From contig JAGTQU010000015.1 of assembly GCA_018396695.1 (NCBI GenBank), positions 1 through 40,920 on the forward strand: a stretch of DNA of 40,920 bases, read 5' to 3'. Made by a program: the position numbers and the translations under genes. Below are positions 26,501 through 34,840 of the stretch, one piece after another. Source of the stretch: Candidatus Bathyarchaeota archaeon (GTDB lineage: Archaea; Thermoproteota; Bathyarchaeia; TCS64). Under the pieces are notes generated by a model, which was not told the DNA's origin, did not search any database, and saw only the letters and a program-made list of their open reading frames with translations. Numbering within the stretch: position 1 is the stretch's first letter; each line of letters opens with the position of its first letter.

Positions 26501-27859
26501 GTGTGCGGTTTAAAGATTTATTCAGAAGAGACTAGTAGAGGAATAAAAATAATTTTCAACGGATCGAGTTACGAGATCTCTTACCCAGATGACATTTGGA
26601 TTAGTTATCCGAAGGAGCTGAGAAGCGTGCTTTACGATAACCTCGTCTTTTCTCAGACTATACACCTTCCTCTAATGTTCAAGACTAATGAGATCGAATA
26701 CGATATTTCGCTCCCATACTTCTGGAGCAATTTTTTCCAGAATTTAGTGATGGATTTCCCAAGCTGTGCAGATGTGGATGTGACCTTGACTTCTGAGATG
26801 CTGAGACAATTCATGAATTTAAAGGTCAGTTTCAAAGATTATAAAATAAAGATACCTCAACATAGCGTAGAGGCTAGGGAAGACTCATCTATAGTTGCGC
26901 TTTCTTTCGGGAAAGATAGCCTTGCAACATGGGCTATTTGCAGAGAGATAGGTCTCAACCCGCAAGCCTGTTACATCGTAGAACCTTCGATGATTTACGA
27001 GGAAAAGCATAAGATGGTTCTCGCAGAGAAGTTTCATAAAGAGTTTGGAGTAAGGCTGCAAAAAATAGAGCATACTGCAGGTCTTCTAAGAGATGGGGTC
27101 CACCTTGGGGTTGGTAAGACTGAGCTTGGCTGGGGGTTGCAGAATACCGAATACGCGTTGATGGCTTTGCCTGTAGCTCACAAATTTACGGCCAAATATA
27201 TTCTCTTTGGGAATGAGCAGAGCTGCAGCGAATACTATTTTGACCGAGAAGGCTACATTTGTCATCCCTGCTATGATCAGTCTCATGTTTGGACCACGCA
27301 GATAGATTCTATGACTAGACAGATGAGCGGAGGCGGCGTTAGAACGATGAGTGTAATCGAGCCTTTAAACGATATCGCTGTCGTGTATCTTCTATACAAG
27401 CGTTATCCAGAGGTAGCTAAGTATCATATGTCATGCTTTGTAGATACTGAAGCAGGCAGGGATGAGAGATGGTGTCAGAACTGTGCAGTCTGTGCTAAAA
27501 TGTATTTGTTGATTGTAGCATCAGGCTTCGATCCTAAAGTCTCTGAGCTTAATAGAAACATGCTGTCTAAAGAGTTTATCGAATACTTCTCCTTATTCGG
27601 AGGGAAAAATGTTGAAACATACGCTTTAACGAAACGGGGACGAGATGAACAGCTGTTCGGGTTTTATCTAGCCTGGAAGAATGGAGATAGAAGCGACCTA
27701 ACGTTAATGTTCGCCGAGCAGTTCCTCGATGAGGCTAGGGAACGGGAAGATGAACTTTATGAAACCTTCTTCGGTCTACACGAGAGCATAACGATGCCCT
27801 CTGATATTAGGAATCGTGTTGTTAGCATCTATAAGGAGGCGCTTTCAGATGTCCCCTAA
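26501..27859 (+). CDS. MurL-like PP-loop ATP-pyrophosphatase with cysteine cluster
   Basis: A 452-residue protein of the adenine-nucleotide alpha-hydrolase group. The PP-loop is ALSFGKDSLATWAI (SFGKDS at 135-140), preceded by a beta-rich N-terminal domain. Further blocks are LFGNEQSCSEYYFD (237-248), YICHPC (C254, C257), and SCFVDTE with RWCQNCAVCAKMYLLI (C312, C325, C328, C331). The order (PP-loop, then a NE-x-S block, then a late SC ... WC-x2-C-x2-C-K motif) resembles MurL, the enzyme that epimerises the terminal L-Glu of UDP-MurNAc-L-Ala-L-Glu using ATP. I compare from memory, so treat this as similarity, not identity. GTG start 26501, 6 bases after the PLP gene. Activation of a carboxylate by adenylation is the expected chemistry. 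Confidence 0.72.
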   Translation: MCGLKIYSEETSRGIKIIFNGSSYEISYPDDIWISYPKELRSVLYDNLVFSQTIHLPLMFKTNEIEYDISLPYFWSNFFQNLVMDFPSCADVDVTLTSEMLRQFMNLKVSFKDYKIKIPQHSVEAREDSSIVALSFGKDSLATWAICREIGLNPQACYIVEPSMIYEEKHKMVLAEKFHKEFGVRLQKIEHTAGLLRDGVHLGVGKTELGWGLQNTEYALMALPVAHKFTAKYILFGNEQSCSEYYFDREGYICHPCYDQSHVWTTQIDSMTRQMSGGGVRTMSVIEPLNDIAVVYLLYKRYPEVAKYHMSCFVDTEAGRDERWCQNCAVCAKMYLLIVASGFDPKVSELNRNMLSKEFIEYFSLFGGKNVETYALTKRGRDEQLFGFYLAWKNGDRSDLTLMFAEQFLDEAREREDELYETFFGLHESITMPSDIRNRVVSIYKEALSDVP

Positions 27860-28874
27860 AGCAAAAAGGCGTCTTAGAGTTGCCTTGGTTTGCAATACAA
27901 GGCGCCAGGATGACGAGTTTCAAGTAGAATACGATCCTCCAGACACTATTGAGAAAGTCAAGCATGGGATCGAGAATGCGGGACATGAGTTCCTCTTCAT
28001 AGAGGCTGATGACACTGCCTATGAGAACCTTAAAAAAATTAGGCCAGACTTAGTCTTCAACCGTGCGGAGGGTATAAGAGGTGAGAGTAGAGAATCCCAC
28101 ATTCCAGCTTTTTGCGAGATGTTAGGGATACCGTATATAGGTTCAGGTATTTTAACGACGGCTGTATGCTTAGATAAGCCAGTTACAAAAATCATTTTAG
28201 AGTTTCATGGAATTAAAACCGCCCCGTTCCAAGTATTCTCAAGTATTGACGAACCTTTGAAGCCTCATATGAAGTTCCCCATCATCTTGAAGCCGAGCCA
28301 CGAGGGTTCAAGCATGGGGATAAACTGGGATAATGTTGTTCGAGATGAAGCTTCGATGAGACGGAAACTCGATGAGATGCTTCAAATATATAAGCAGCCC
28401 ATGCTGGCTGAAGCTTTTATTGATGGAAGAGAGTTTAGTGTCGGTGTTATCGGCAATTACGTTTTAGATGAGACACCGATAGTTTTACCAATATTCGAAA
28501 TGGATTTCACACGGTTACCTAAAGAGTTAGGAAACATCCTAAGCCAGAAAGTGAAGACTACATTCGACACGTATAAGAATTATATCTGTCCCGCTAAAAT
28601 CTCGGACGAGCTTCGCTCAAGGCTTGAAGAGATTACTCTCAGAGCTTACAGGGCTTTAAACTGTAAAGACTTTGCTCGGCTAGACTACAGGATGGATGAG
28701 AACGGAGAAATATTCTTTTTAGAGATCAATCCTCTTCCTGGAATAGACTGGGATCCTTCAAGAGAGGATGGGCTCAGTTTCTTCCCATTCATGATCTATG
28801 CCTACGGTAAAGACTTCGACTGGATGGTTGAGAAGCTTATAGAGACTGCTTCTAAACGTTATGGTTTAGTTTAG
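27849..28874 (+). CDS. D-alanine-D-alanine-ligase-like ATP-grasp enzyme
   Basis: A 341-residue ATP-grasp ligase. The N-terminal Ddl-type region has FNRAEGIRGESRESHIPAF then LGIPYIGSG; the ATP-grasp core has PIILKPSHEGSSMGI (K148), DGREFSVGVIG, and the metal/ATP site DYRMDENGEIFFLEINPLPG. It joins two amino acids or similar by an acyl phosphate. I chose ATG 27849 because GGAGG lies at 27834-27838 and homology starts there; the upstream in-frame start at 27816 would add 11 poorly matching residues. The start overlaps the end of the PP-loop gene by 11 bases, so translation is coupled. This archaeal context has no other peptidoglycan gene nearby, so D-Ala-D-Ala is unlikely to be the product. Confidence 0.88.
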   Translation: MSPKAKRRLRVALVCNTRRQDDEFQVEYDPPDTIEKVKHGIENAGHEFLFIEADDTAYENLKKIRPDLVFNRAEGIRGESRESHIPAFCEMLGIPYIGSGILTTAVCLDKPVTKIILEFHGIKTAPFQVFSSIDEPLKPHMKFPIILKPSHEGSSMGINWDNVVRDEASMRRKLDEMLQIYKQPMLAEAFIDGREFSVGVIGNYVLDETPIVLPIFEMDFTRLPKELGNILSQKVKTTFDTYKNYICPAKISDELRSRLEEITLRAYRALNCKDFARLDYRMDENGEIFFLEINPLPGIDWDPSREDGLSFFPFMIYAYGKDFDWMVEKLIETASKRYGLV

Positions 28875-28884
28875 GTGTGTAGAA

Positions 28885-29523
28885 TTGTTAAGCTATCTTA
28901 AGTATTCTCTTAAAAGTGTTCAAAAAATAGCTGAAGAGAAGCTGACAGAATCCTTCGGAAGACCGTTATACATCAAGATAAAAAACCATGTCGATGAAGC
29001 TACACTTTCGGCTATCCGAAAGATCGAGTCTTCAGCCTTTCGAGAAGAACTTAGATATACAAAAGAAGAGATCTTAGATAAGAGTCTGAATGATGGCTTC
29101 ATATTGATTCTGGTTTATGATTTAAACAAGCCAGTAGCCTTCCTCTTTGGCTACTCTGAACCATCCAACCCCTCAACTTTTTACCTCGACACCGTTGCCA
29201 CCCTTATCGAGGGCAAAGGATTAGGCTCATGTCTAATCAACCTAATCTTACTGCATTGCTACGAATCAGGATACGCTTTCATCACATTGAGAACCGAAGA
29301 AGAGGATGAGAAAGGTCGGAGATTGAGACGATTCTACGAGAAATTCGGGTTTAGAGTATACCCTTGCGATCCTAGAGAAGGCATAGCGATGATCAACGAA
29401 ATTGATAAACTGAACATCATTCTTTTACTGGATAAAATACTCCCTAGCGAAAAGAAAAATCGAAACGAAGTATTTGTTCAATCCTCATTTTACTCACCCA
29501 TCTATAGAGTCGTCGCAAAATAA
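28885..29523 (+). CDS. GNAT-family N-acetyltransferase
   Basis: A 212-residue GNAT protein. The acetyl-CoA pyrophosphate loop is IEGKGLGSCLI at 108-118 (R/Q-x-x-G-x-G/A pattern; here EGKGLG). Strand 4 is FYLDTVATL, and the C-terminal FYEKFGFRVYP is the usual last GNAT motif. The N-terminal ~35 residues are a helical extension, and ~50 residues follow the domain. It starts at TTG 28885, 10 bases after the ATP-grasp stop, so it is the last gene of the operon with the PLP, PP-loop and ATP-grasp enzymes and may acetylate their product. Substrate unknown. Confidence 0.85.
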   Translation: MLSYLKYSLKSVQKIAEEKLTESFGRPLYIKIKNHVDEATLSAIRKIESSAFREELRYTKEEILDKSLNDGFILILVYDLNKPVAFLFGYSEPSNPSTFYLDTVATLIEGKGLGSCLINLILLHCYESGYAFITLRTEEEDEKGRRLRRFYEKFGFRVYPCDPREGIAMINEIDKLNIILLLDKILPSEKKNRNEVFVQSSFYSPIYRVVAK

Positions 29524-29533
29524 CTCTCAAAAC

Positions 29534-29549
29534 TAAACTCTACAGTTTA
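29534..29549. terminator. Small inverted repeat after GNAT gene
   Basis: TAAACT and AGTTTA form a 6-bp stem with a 4-base loop (CTAC), 10 bases after the GNAT stop; a run of seven T follows about 20 bases on (AATCTTTTTTTGAT). This is a reasonable, weak transcription end before the fwd operon. The archaeal T-run may be the working part. Confidence 0.35.
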
Positions 29550-29664
29550 AAACATGATTAAGCTACAATCTTTTTTTGATTAGCCAAAAAAGATAAGCTT
29601 CATTCTTCTTATTCACAAAAATCTTTTCAGTCATAGATAGACTAATTGTAATTTGAGGCTTCAA

Positions 29665-30057
29665 ATGAATGAGGTTGTAGTGACTTTAATCAGTGCACGA
29701 ACAATCGAACAGGGGATAGGATTAGAGATTGGGAAAACCTCTGAACAATATCAAAACAGCGTATCTGTTATTGAATTAAATCCCTCCGACTTCGAATCAC
29801 TTGAAATCTCCGAAGGAGAAACCGTAGAAGTAGAGTCGGATTATGGTTCAGTTCTCGTTAAGTGTCGGAGTTCTCAAGATGTTCCAAAAGGAAGGGCTTT
29901 TATGCCTTACGGTCCTTGGGCTAACAAGCTTTTCAGTTCAAGCACTCGCTGTTCAGGGATGCCTCAGCTGAAAGGTATCAAAGTCAGAGTTAAAGCAGCG
30001 AAAGGGTTGAAAATGCCATCGATAGTTGAACTTATCGATGAGTTAAGGAGGCTTTAA
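29665..30057 (+). CDS. fwdD: Formylmethanofuran dehydrogenase subunit D
   Basis: A 130-residue molybdopterin-dinucleotide-binding-domain protein matching FwdD/FmdD, which completes the tungsto- or molybdopterin site of the formate dehydrogenase half of the enzyme together with FwdB. Typical strands include VIELNPSDFESLEISEGETV and EVESDYGSVLVKCR; the AFMPYGPWAN motif is a family marker. I favour ATG 29665 (TGAGG about 7 bases upstream) over TTG 29653. One base separates it from fwdB, so the operon begins here. Whether W or Mo is used cannot be told. Confidence 0.93.
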   Translation: MNEVVVTLISARTIEQGIGLEIGKTSEQYQNSVSVIELNPSDFESLEISEGETVEVESDYGSVLVKCRSSQDVPKGRAFMPYGPWANKLFSSSTRCSGMPQLKGIKVRVKAAKGLKMPSIVELIDELRRL

Positions 30058-30058
30058 A

Positions 30059-31351
30059 GTGGAAGTGTTCTCTGACGTTGTCTGCCCTTTCTGTGGATGT
30101 CTGTGCGATGATCTTGAGATAACAGTTGAAAACAACAAGATTATTAAAACCAAAAATTCGTGTGCGATTTCGCTTTCAAAATTTATGCATCACGAAGATA
30201 ACAGGTTAAACTATCCAACGGTTGATGGAAGGAGAACAGATTTAGTTGAGGCGATTAACGAATCTGCCAAGATCCTAGCATCAGCTAAAAGACCCCTTAT
30301 ATATGGTTTAAGCTCAACCGAGTGTGAAGCAATAAACAGATCTATCGAGCTAGCCGAGCTTATAGGCGGAGTTATCGATAGTACCGCTTCAGTATGCCAT
30401 GGACCAACGATTATTACGGAACAGTCTATTGGTCTGATCAAAAGCACATTAGGCGAAATAAAGAATAGGGCAGATCTAATCATTTTCTGGGGGTCTAACC
30501 CGACAGAATCTCATCTCCGCCACTTGACCCGTTACTCTATGTTTCCAACAGGGTTGTTCACTCCTGAAGGTAGGAAGAATAGATTCATCGTTGCTGTAGA
30601 TGTCAGGAAGACTAAGCTAAGCAGGATAGTAGATCTCTTCCTTGAGATTGAGCCGAATAAAGACTTTGAATTAATCTCCGCTTTGAGAGCCATCGTAAGA
30701 GGAGTAAAAATAGAAGCAGAGCAAGTATCAGGCATCCCAATCAATATTTTAAAAGAGTTGGCTGAAAGGATGAAGAAAGCCAGATTCGGGGTGGTTTTCT
30801 ACGGGCTAGGGTTAACCCAGTCGGAGATGGGAGACATGAACGTTAACGCGGCTGTAGGTCTAGTCTCAGATTTGAATCATCATACTAAATTCGTGATCCT
30901 GCCTATGAGGGGCCACTTTAACGTGGCGGGCGCTAACACTGTAAGCTCATGGTTATCGGGTTACCCTTTTGCGATAGACTATAGTAGAGGGTATTCCAGA
31001 TACAATCCTGGAGAGTTTACCGCTGTAGATCTGCTTGAAAGGAAAGAGGCTGACGCTGCCCTTATAATTGCCTCTGATCCTGTTGCGCATTTTCCAGCCA
31101 GCGCGGTCGAGCATCTTACAAAGATACCTTTGATTACCATCGATCAAAAAGTGAATATGACTACTCTTCTCAGTAGAATCGTAATACCTGCGGCTACTGT
31201 TGGAATAGAGGCTGATGGAACAGCGTATAGGATGGATGGGATTCCTATTAGACTTAAGAAAATAATCGAACCTAGTGAAGGTATTCTGCCCGACTCCGAG
31301 ATATTGAAGATGATGATAGATAAGATTAGGGTTCTCAAAGGAGGCTACTAG
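30059..31351 (+). CDS. fwdB: Formylmethanofuran dehydrogenase subunit B (catalytic)
   Basis: A 430-residue molybdo/tungstopterin oxidoreductase subunit, the usual FwdB length. The N-terminal iron-sulfur motif is VCPFCGCLCDD (C9, C12, C16 among its cysteines) with C35. The metal-coordinating cysteine is C113 in SVCHGPT, encoded by TGC, so it is a Cys and not a Sec form. The late VILPMRGHFNVAGANT and IIASDPVAHFPASA segments are typical. FwdB reduces CO2 to formate with low-potential electrons (or runs in reverse). Unlike the bacterial FhcB, which lost this centre, all redox residues are kept, so a redox-active enzyme is expected. GTG start 30059, 1 base after fwdD. Confidence 0.95.
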   Translation: MEVFSDVVCPFCGCLCDDLEITVENNKIIKTKNSCAISLSKFMHHEDNRLNYPTVDGRRTDLVEAINESAKILASAKRPLIYGLSSTECEAINRSIELAELIGGVIDSTASVCHGPTIITEQSIGLIKSTLGEIKNRADLIIFWGSNPTESHLRHLTRYSMFPTGLFTPEGRKNRFIVAVDVRKTKLSRIVDLFLEIEPNKDFELISALRAIVRGVKIEAEQVSGIPINILKELAERMKKARFGVVFYGLGLTQSEMGDMNVNAAVGLVSDLNHHTKFVILPMRGHFNVAGANTVSSWLSGYPFAIDYSRGYSRYNPGEFTAVDLLERKEADAALIIASDPVAHFPASAVEHLTKIPLITIDQKVNMTTLLSRIVIPAATVGIEADGTAYRMDGIPIRLKKIIEPSEGILPDSEILKMMIDKIRVLKGGY

Positions 31352-31352
31352 A

Positions 31353-33065
31353 TTGGCAGATCTAATCATAAAGAATGGGTATGTATACGATCCGTTGAAT
31401 GGTGTTGATGGGGAAAAATACGAAATTCACATTAGCAAAGGGAAGATAGTCGACGAAGTTGACCGAAGAGACGCGAAGATCATAGACGCGTCAAATATGG
31501 TTGTTATGCCCGGTGGAGTAGATCTGCATAGCCACATAGCAGGGTCGAAGATTAACATAGGGAGGGCGATGAGGCCTGAAGACCATAGGAAAGACGTGAT
31601 GCCTAGAACAAGCCTTACCCGGGCAGGTGTTGGATATTCCTGCCCCTCGACGTTTTTCACAGGATACCGCTACGCTCAGATGGGTTACACGACAGTATTT
31701 GAACCTGCTATGCCTCCTTTGAGCGCAAGACACGTACACGAGGAGCTTAACGACATCCCGATCATTGATAAGGGGGCTTTCACTCTTATGGGGAACAACT
31801 ACTTCGTTTTGAAATACGTGAAATCGAAGGATCTGAACATGCTGAAAGGATTTATGGCATGGTTACTGAAAGCGACGCGAGGCTATGCAGTTAAAATAGT
31901 TAATCCAGGCGGTGTTGAAAACTGGAAATGGGGTAAAAATGTAGGAGGATTAGATGACTTAGTCTATAATTTCGAAGTAACCCCCCGAGAGATAATAACG
32001 TCACTGGCTAAGGTTAACGAAGAGTTAGGTCTACCACATACGATTCATCTACACTGCAATAACCTTGGTGTCCCAGGAAACTGGGAGACAACTATCGAGT
32101 CTATAAAATCAGTCGAATCAATTAAACCATCCGAGGGGAGGACACGCGTGGTCCATGTGGTTCATTGCCAGTTTAACGCTTTGGATGGTGAGAATTGGGT
32201 GAAGCTCAAATCTGGAGCATGCAAGATCGCTAAATATGTGAATGAGCACAATCATGTGACGATCGATCTAGGTCAAGTTATCTTCACAGATACTACTACT
32301 ATGACCGGCGATGGACCTTGGCAGTTTAGACTTCACAATCTAACAGGAAACAAGTGGGTGAATAGCGATGTGGAGATGGAGGCTGGAGCAGGGGTTGTCC
32401 CCTACACTTTTAGGAAAGAGAATCCCGCCAACGCTATACAATGGGCTATCGGTCTAGAACTTGCCTTAATGGTCCATGATCCATGGAAAATCTCCATGAC
32501 TACCGACCATCCTAATGGAGGACCTTTCCTTTATTATCCTAAGGTTATCTCTTGGCTGATGAGTAGGAAGGCCCGTACAGACACCATGCTTGAATTGAAC
32601 CGGTCATGTATCAAGAAGACTGGGCTTGCAGGGATTTATCGCGAGTATGATTTCAATGAAATCGCTATAATAACCCGTGCTGCTCCATCTATGCTTCTCG
32701 GATTAAAGAATAAGGGTCATCTAGGCGTAGGGGCCGATGGAGATGTATCTATTTTCAATGTTAACCCTACAGATTGGAAACCTTCAATGTATAGGGATGT
32801 TGAAAACGCTTTCTCTAGAGCCGCCTTTACAATCAAAAAGGGGGAGATTGTTACAAAAAACGGAGAGATTGCAGCTAATCCTCTGGGGAAGACCTTCTGG
32901 GTAGATGCTAAAGTCTCTGAAAAGATTGAATCAGATGTTCTAGAGGATCTACGATCAGAGTTTAAGAGGATCTATACAGTGAGTCTAAACAATTATCCTG
33001 TTCAGGATGCGTATCTTCCACTATCTGAGAGTGTTGAAATCCAAACAGGAAGGTGTTTATCATGA
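31353..33065 (+). CDS. fwdA: Formylmethanofuran dehydrogenase subunit A
   Basis: A 570-residue amidohydrolase-type subunit that condenses formate with methanofuran in a binuclear zinc centre. The ligands can be read: H59 and H61 (DLHSHIAG), the carboxylated lysine K181 (GYAVKIVNPGG), histidines in TIHLHCNN (H232/H234) and VVHVVHCQF (H268/H271), and D385 (MTTDHPNGG). This numbering agrees with the known archaeal FwdA within a few residues. TTG start 31353 lies one base after the fwdB stop. Its stop overlaps the ftr start in an ATGA. Together with FwdB and FwdC it forms the core complex in the cytoplasm. Confidence 0.96.
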   Translation: MADLIIKNGYVYDPLNGVDGEKYEIHISKGKIVDEVDRRDAKIIDASNMVVMPGGVDLHSHIAGSKINIGRAMRPEDHRKDVMPRTSLTRAGVGYSCPSTFFTGYRYAQMGYTTVFEPAMPPLSARHVHEELNDIPIIDKGAFTLMGNNYFVLKYVKSKDLNMLKGFMAWLLKATRGYAVKIVNPGGVENWKWGKNVGGLDDLVYNFEVTPREIITSLAKVNEELGLPHTIHLHCNNLGVPGNWETTIESIKSVESIKPSEGRTRVVHVVHCQFNALDGENWVKLKSGACKIAKYVNEHNHVTIDLGQVIFTDTTTMTGDGPWQFRLHNLTGNKWVNSDVEMEAGAGVVPYTFRKENPANAIQWAIGLELALMVHDPWKISMTTDHPNGGPFLYYPKVISWLMSRKARTDTMLELNRSCIKKTGLAGIYREYDFNEIAIITRAAPSMLLGLKNKGHLGVGADGDVSIFNVNPTDWKPSMYRDVENAFSRAAFTIKKGEIVTKNGEIAANPLGKTFWVDAKVSEKIESDVLEDLRSEFKRIYTVSLNNYPVQDAYLPLSESVEIQTGRCLS

Positions 33066-33988
33066 GTTTGAGTGTTAACGGGGTGGAGATTGAAGACACT
33101 TTCGCTGAAGCTTTTTCGATGTGGGGGAGCAGGCTTATAATAACAGCGAAAAACTCGAAATGGGCGAACATAGCGGCACTTTCGATGACTGGTTACGCTA
33201 CAAGCGTGATAATGTGCGACTGCGAAGCAGGAATAGAACGAGAGGTGTATGAGTCAGAAACCATGGATGGGAGACCTGGCGTATCTGTCATGATGTTTGG
33301 ATTTTCTAGAAAGACACTCGAAGAGCCTATGCTTAAACGTATAGGGCAATGTGTTCTTACATGTCCCTCAACGTCGGTTTATAATGGGCTTTCAAAAGAT
33401 CAGGCTGACGAGATGCTCGATATAGGCAAAGGTATCCGGTTTTTTGGAGACGGCTTTCAGGTTAAGATGAGGATGAGTGACGGCATATGTGAGCGGAAGA
33501 GGTTCTGGCGGATACCCGTCATGGAAGGAGAGTTTCTAATCGAAGAGAAGTTTGGCGCTAAAAAGGCTGTTGCCGGCGGAAACTTTCTAATCATGGGAGA
33601 CTCAAGTCAGACAGTACTTGAAGCCGGAGAAAAGGCGGTTGAAGCGATCCATAAGGTTCCAGGCGTTGTAACTCCCTTTCCGGGCGGTTTGTGTCGAAGC
33701 GGAAGCAAGGTAGGCTCAAAATATGCCTTTCTCAAAGCTTCCACGAATACCTCTTTCTGTCCTTCAATCAAAAACATCTTTCAATCGTCTAGAGTGCCTA
33801 AGAACGTAGATTCGATCCTTGAGATCGTGATAAACGGTTTAGACTTAGAGTCGGTGAAAACGGCTATGGCTGAAGGCATATCCGCGGCTGTCGAGGTTAA
33901 AGGAGTTAGAAAGATAACTGCCGTAAACTTTGCGGGGAAGCTAGGAAAATTCCAGATATGGTTAAAAGACTGTCTGGGAGGCCTCTAA
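33062..33988 (+). CDS. ftr: Formylmethanofuran:tetrahydromethanopterin formyltransferase
   Basis: A 308-residue Ftr enzyme that moves the formyl group from formylmethanofuran to N5 of tetrahydromethanopterin. Full-length matches include the N-terminal VNGVEIEDTFAEAF then MWGSRLIITA, the central GDGFQVKMR segment, VPGVVTPFPGGLCRSGSKVG and the NTSFCPS block. ATG 33062 is used, overlapping the fwdA TGA by four bases (ATGA) with GGAAGG upstream; the longer frame from 33053 would add only three residues. Its place between fwdA and fwdC links the two steps. The direction (reductive C1 fixation or oxidative) depends on the rest of the genome. Confidence 0.96.
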   Translation: MSLSVNGVEIEDTFAEAFSMWGSRLIITAKNSKWANIAALSMTGYATSVIMCDCEAGIEREVYESETMDGRPGVSVMMFGFSRKTLEEPMLKRIGQCVLTCPSTSVYNGLSKDQADEMLDIGKGIRFFGDGFQVKMRMSDGICERKRFWRIPVMEGEFLIEEKFGAKKAVAGGNFLIMGDSSQTVLEAGEKAVEAIHKVPGVVTPFPGGLCRSGSKVGSKYAFLKASTNTSFCPSIKNIFQSSRVPKNVDSILEIVINGLDLESVKTAMAEGISAAVEVKGVRKITAVNFAGKLGKFQIWLKDCLGGL

Positions 33989-33989
33989 A

Positions 33990-34826
33990 TTGGAAGTGTT
34001 TTTGAAGCCTAAAGTGAAGCCTCTTATACCTGTTGAAGCTGAAGTTTTGACGCCTGACAGGTTTGCAGGGATGAAGCTTTCAGAGATCGAGGGTCTCCCC
34101 GTATATGTAGGAAATAGAGTTGAAAAGCTGAGCGACTACTTTGAATTGGAGGGGAGCATCTCCGAGAAGCCAGCAGACCAACAAATAACGATCTTAGGAG
34201 ACGCGTCGCGAATAAAATACATAGGCTACGGAATGACGGCGGGCAGAATCTTGGTCGAGGGGGGTGCTGGAATGCATCTAGGGTCCCACATGTCTGGTGG
34301 AGAAATAGTCGTAAAGGGAAATGCGTCAGACTGGGCTGGGGCGGAAATGAGCGGTGGATTAATCAGTATTCTCGGCAATACAGGAGACTTACTGGGCTCA
34401 GCTTATCGAGGGAGCAGAGAGGGAATGACTGGCGGGTGCATAATCGTAAAGGGAAATGCCGGAATAGAGTCAGGGATATTCATGAGGAGAGGGACTATCG
34501 TTGTCGAAGGTGAGATAGGATCCTTTGCTGGGGCGCACATGAATGGTGGCGCAATTTTCATCTTCGGGAAAGCCTCAAGAGGTGTAGGAGCTGAGATGCG
34601 TGGAAACGGAAGCATGATAGTTTGCTTTAAAGGGGTCGACTCTCTACTGCCAACCTTCATCTACAACACAATATACAAACCAAACTTTATGAGAATATAT
34701 TTGAAATTTCTATTCAACACGCTGAAAATAGATAAAGCAGGAGAATATTTCGAGACCCCCTTCAAAAGGTATGTTGGAGATGCCGCTGTTGGCGGAGACG
34801 GTGAAATATTTATAGCAGAAACCTAA
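33990..34826 (+). CDS. fwdC: Formylmethanofuran dehydrogenase subunit C
   Basis: A 278-residue right-handed beta-helix subunit with the family's repeating glycine pattern: GMTAGRILVEGGAGMHLGSH, MSGGEIVVKGNASDWAGAE, MSGGLISILGNTGD, MTGGCIIVKGNAGIESGIF and MNGGAIFIFGKASRGVGAE, across residues ~80-215. The fold is shared with glutamate synthase C-terminal domains and structurally supports FwdA/FwdB. The C-terminal ~60 residues are a helical tail (FLFNTLKIDKAGEYFETPFK). The TTG start is one base after the ftr stop. It closes the fwd/ftr block, with the ligase 14 bases beyond. Confidence 0.94.
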   Translation: MEVFLKPKVKPLIPVEAEVLTPDRFAGMKLSEIEGLPVYVGNRVEKLSDYFELEGSISEKPADQQITILGDASRIKYIGYGMTAGRILVEGGAGMHLGSHMSGGEIVVKGNASDWAGAEMSGGLISILGNTGDLLGSAYRGSREGMTGGCIIVKGNAGIESGIFMRRGTIVVEGEIGSFAGAHMNGGAIFIFGKASRGVGAEMRGNGSMIVCFKGVDSLLPTFIYNTIYKPNFMRIYLKFLFNTLKIDKAGEYFETPFKRYVGDAAVGGDGEIFIAET

Positions 34827-34840
34827 ATGGGTAGACCCTC

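Noticed and set aside
29534-29640. Possible small RNA or tRNA between the GNAT gene and fwdD
   Set aside because: Only a short hairpin and a T run are seen; no cloverleaf or conserved TPsiC-like sequence.
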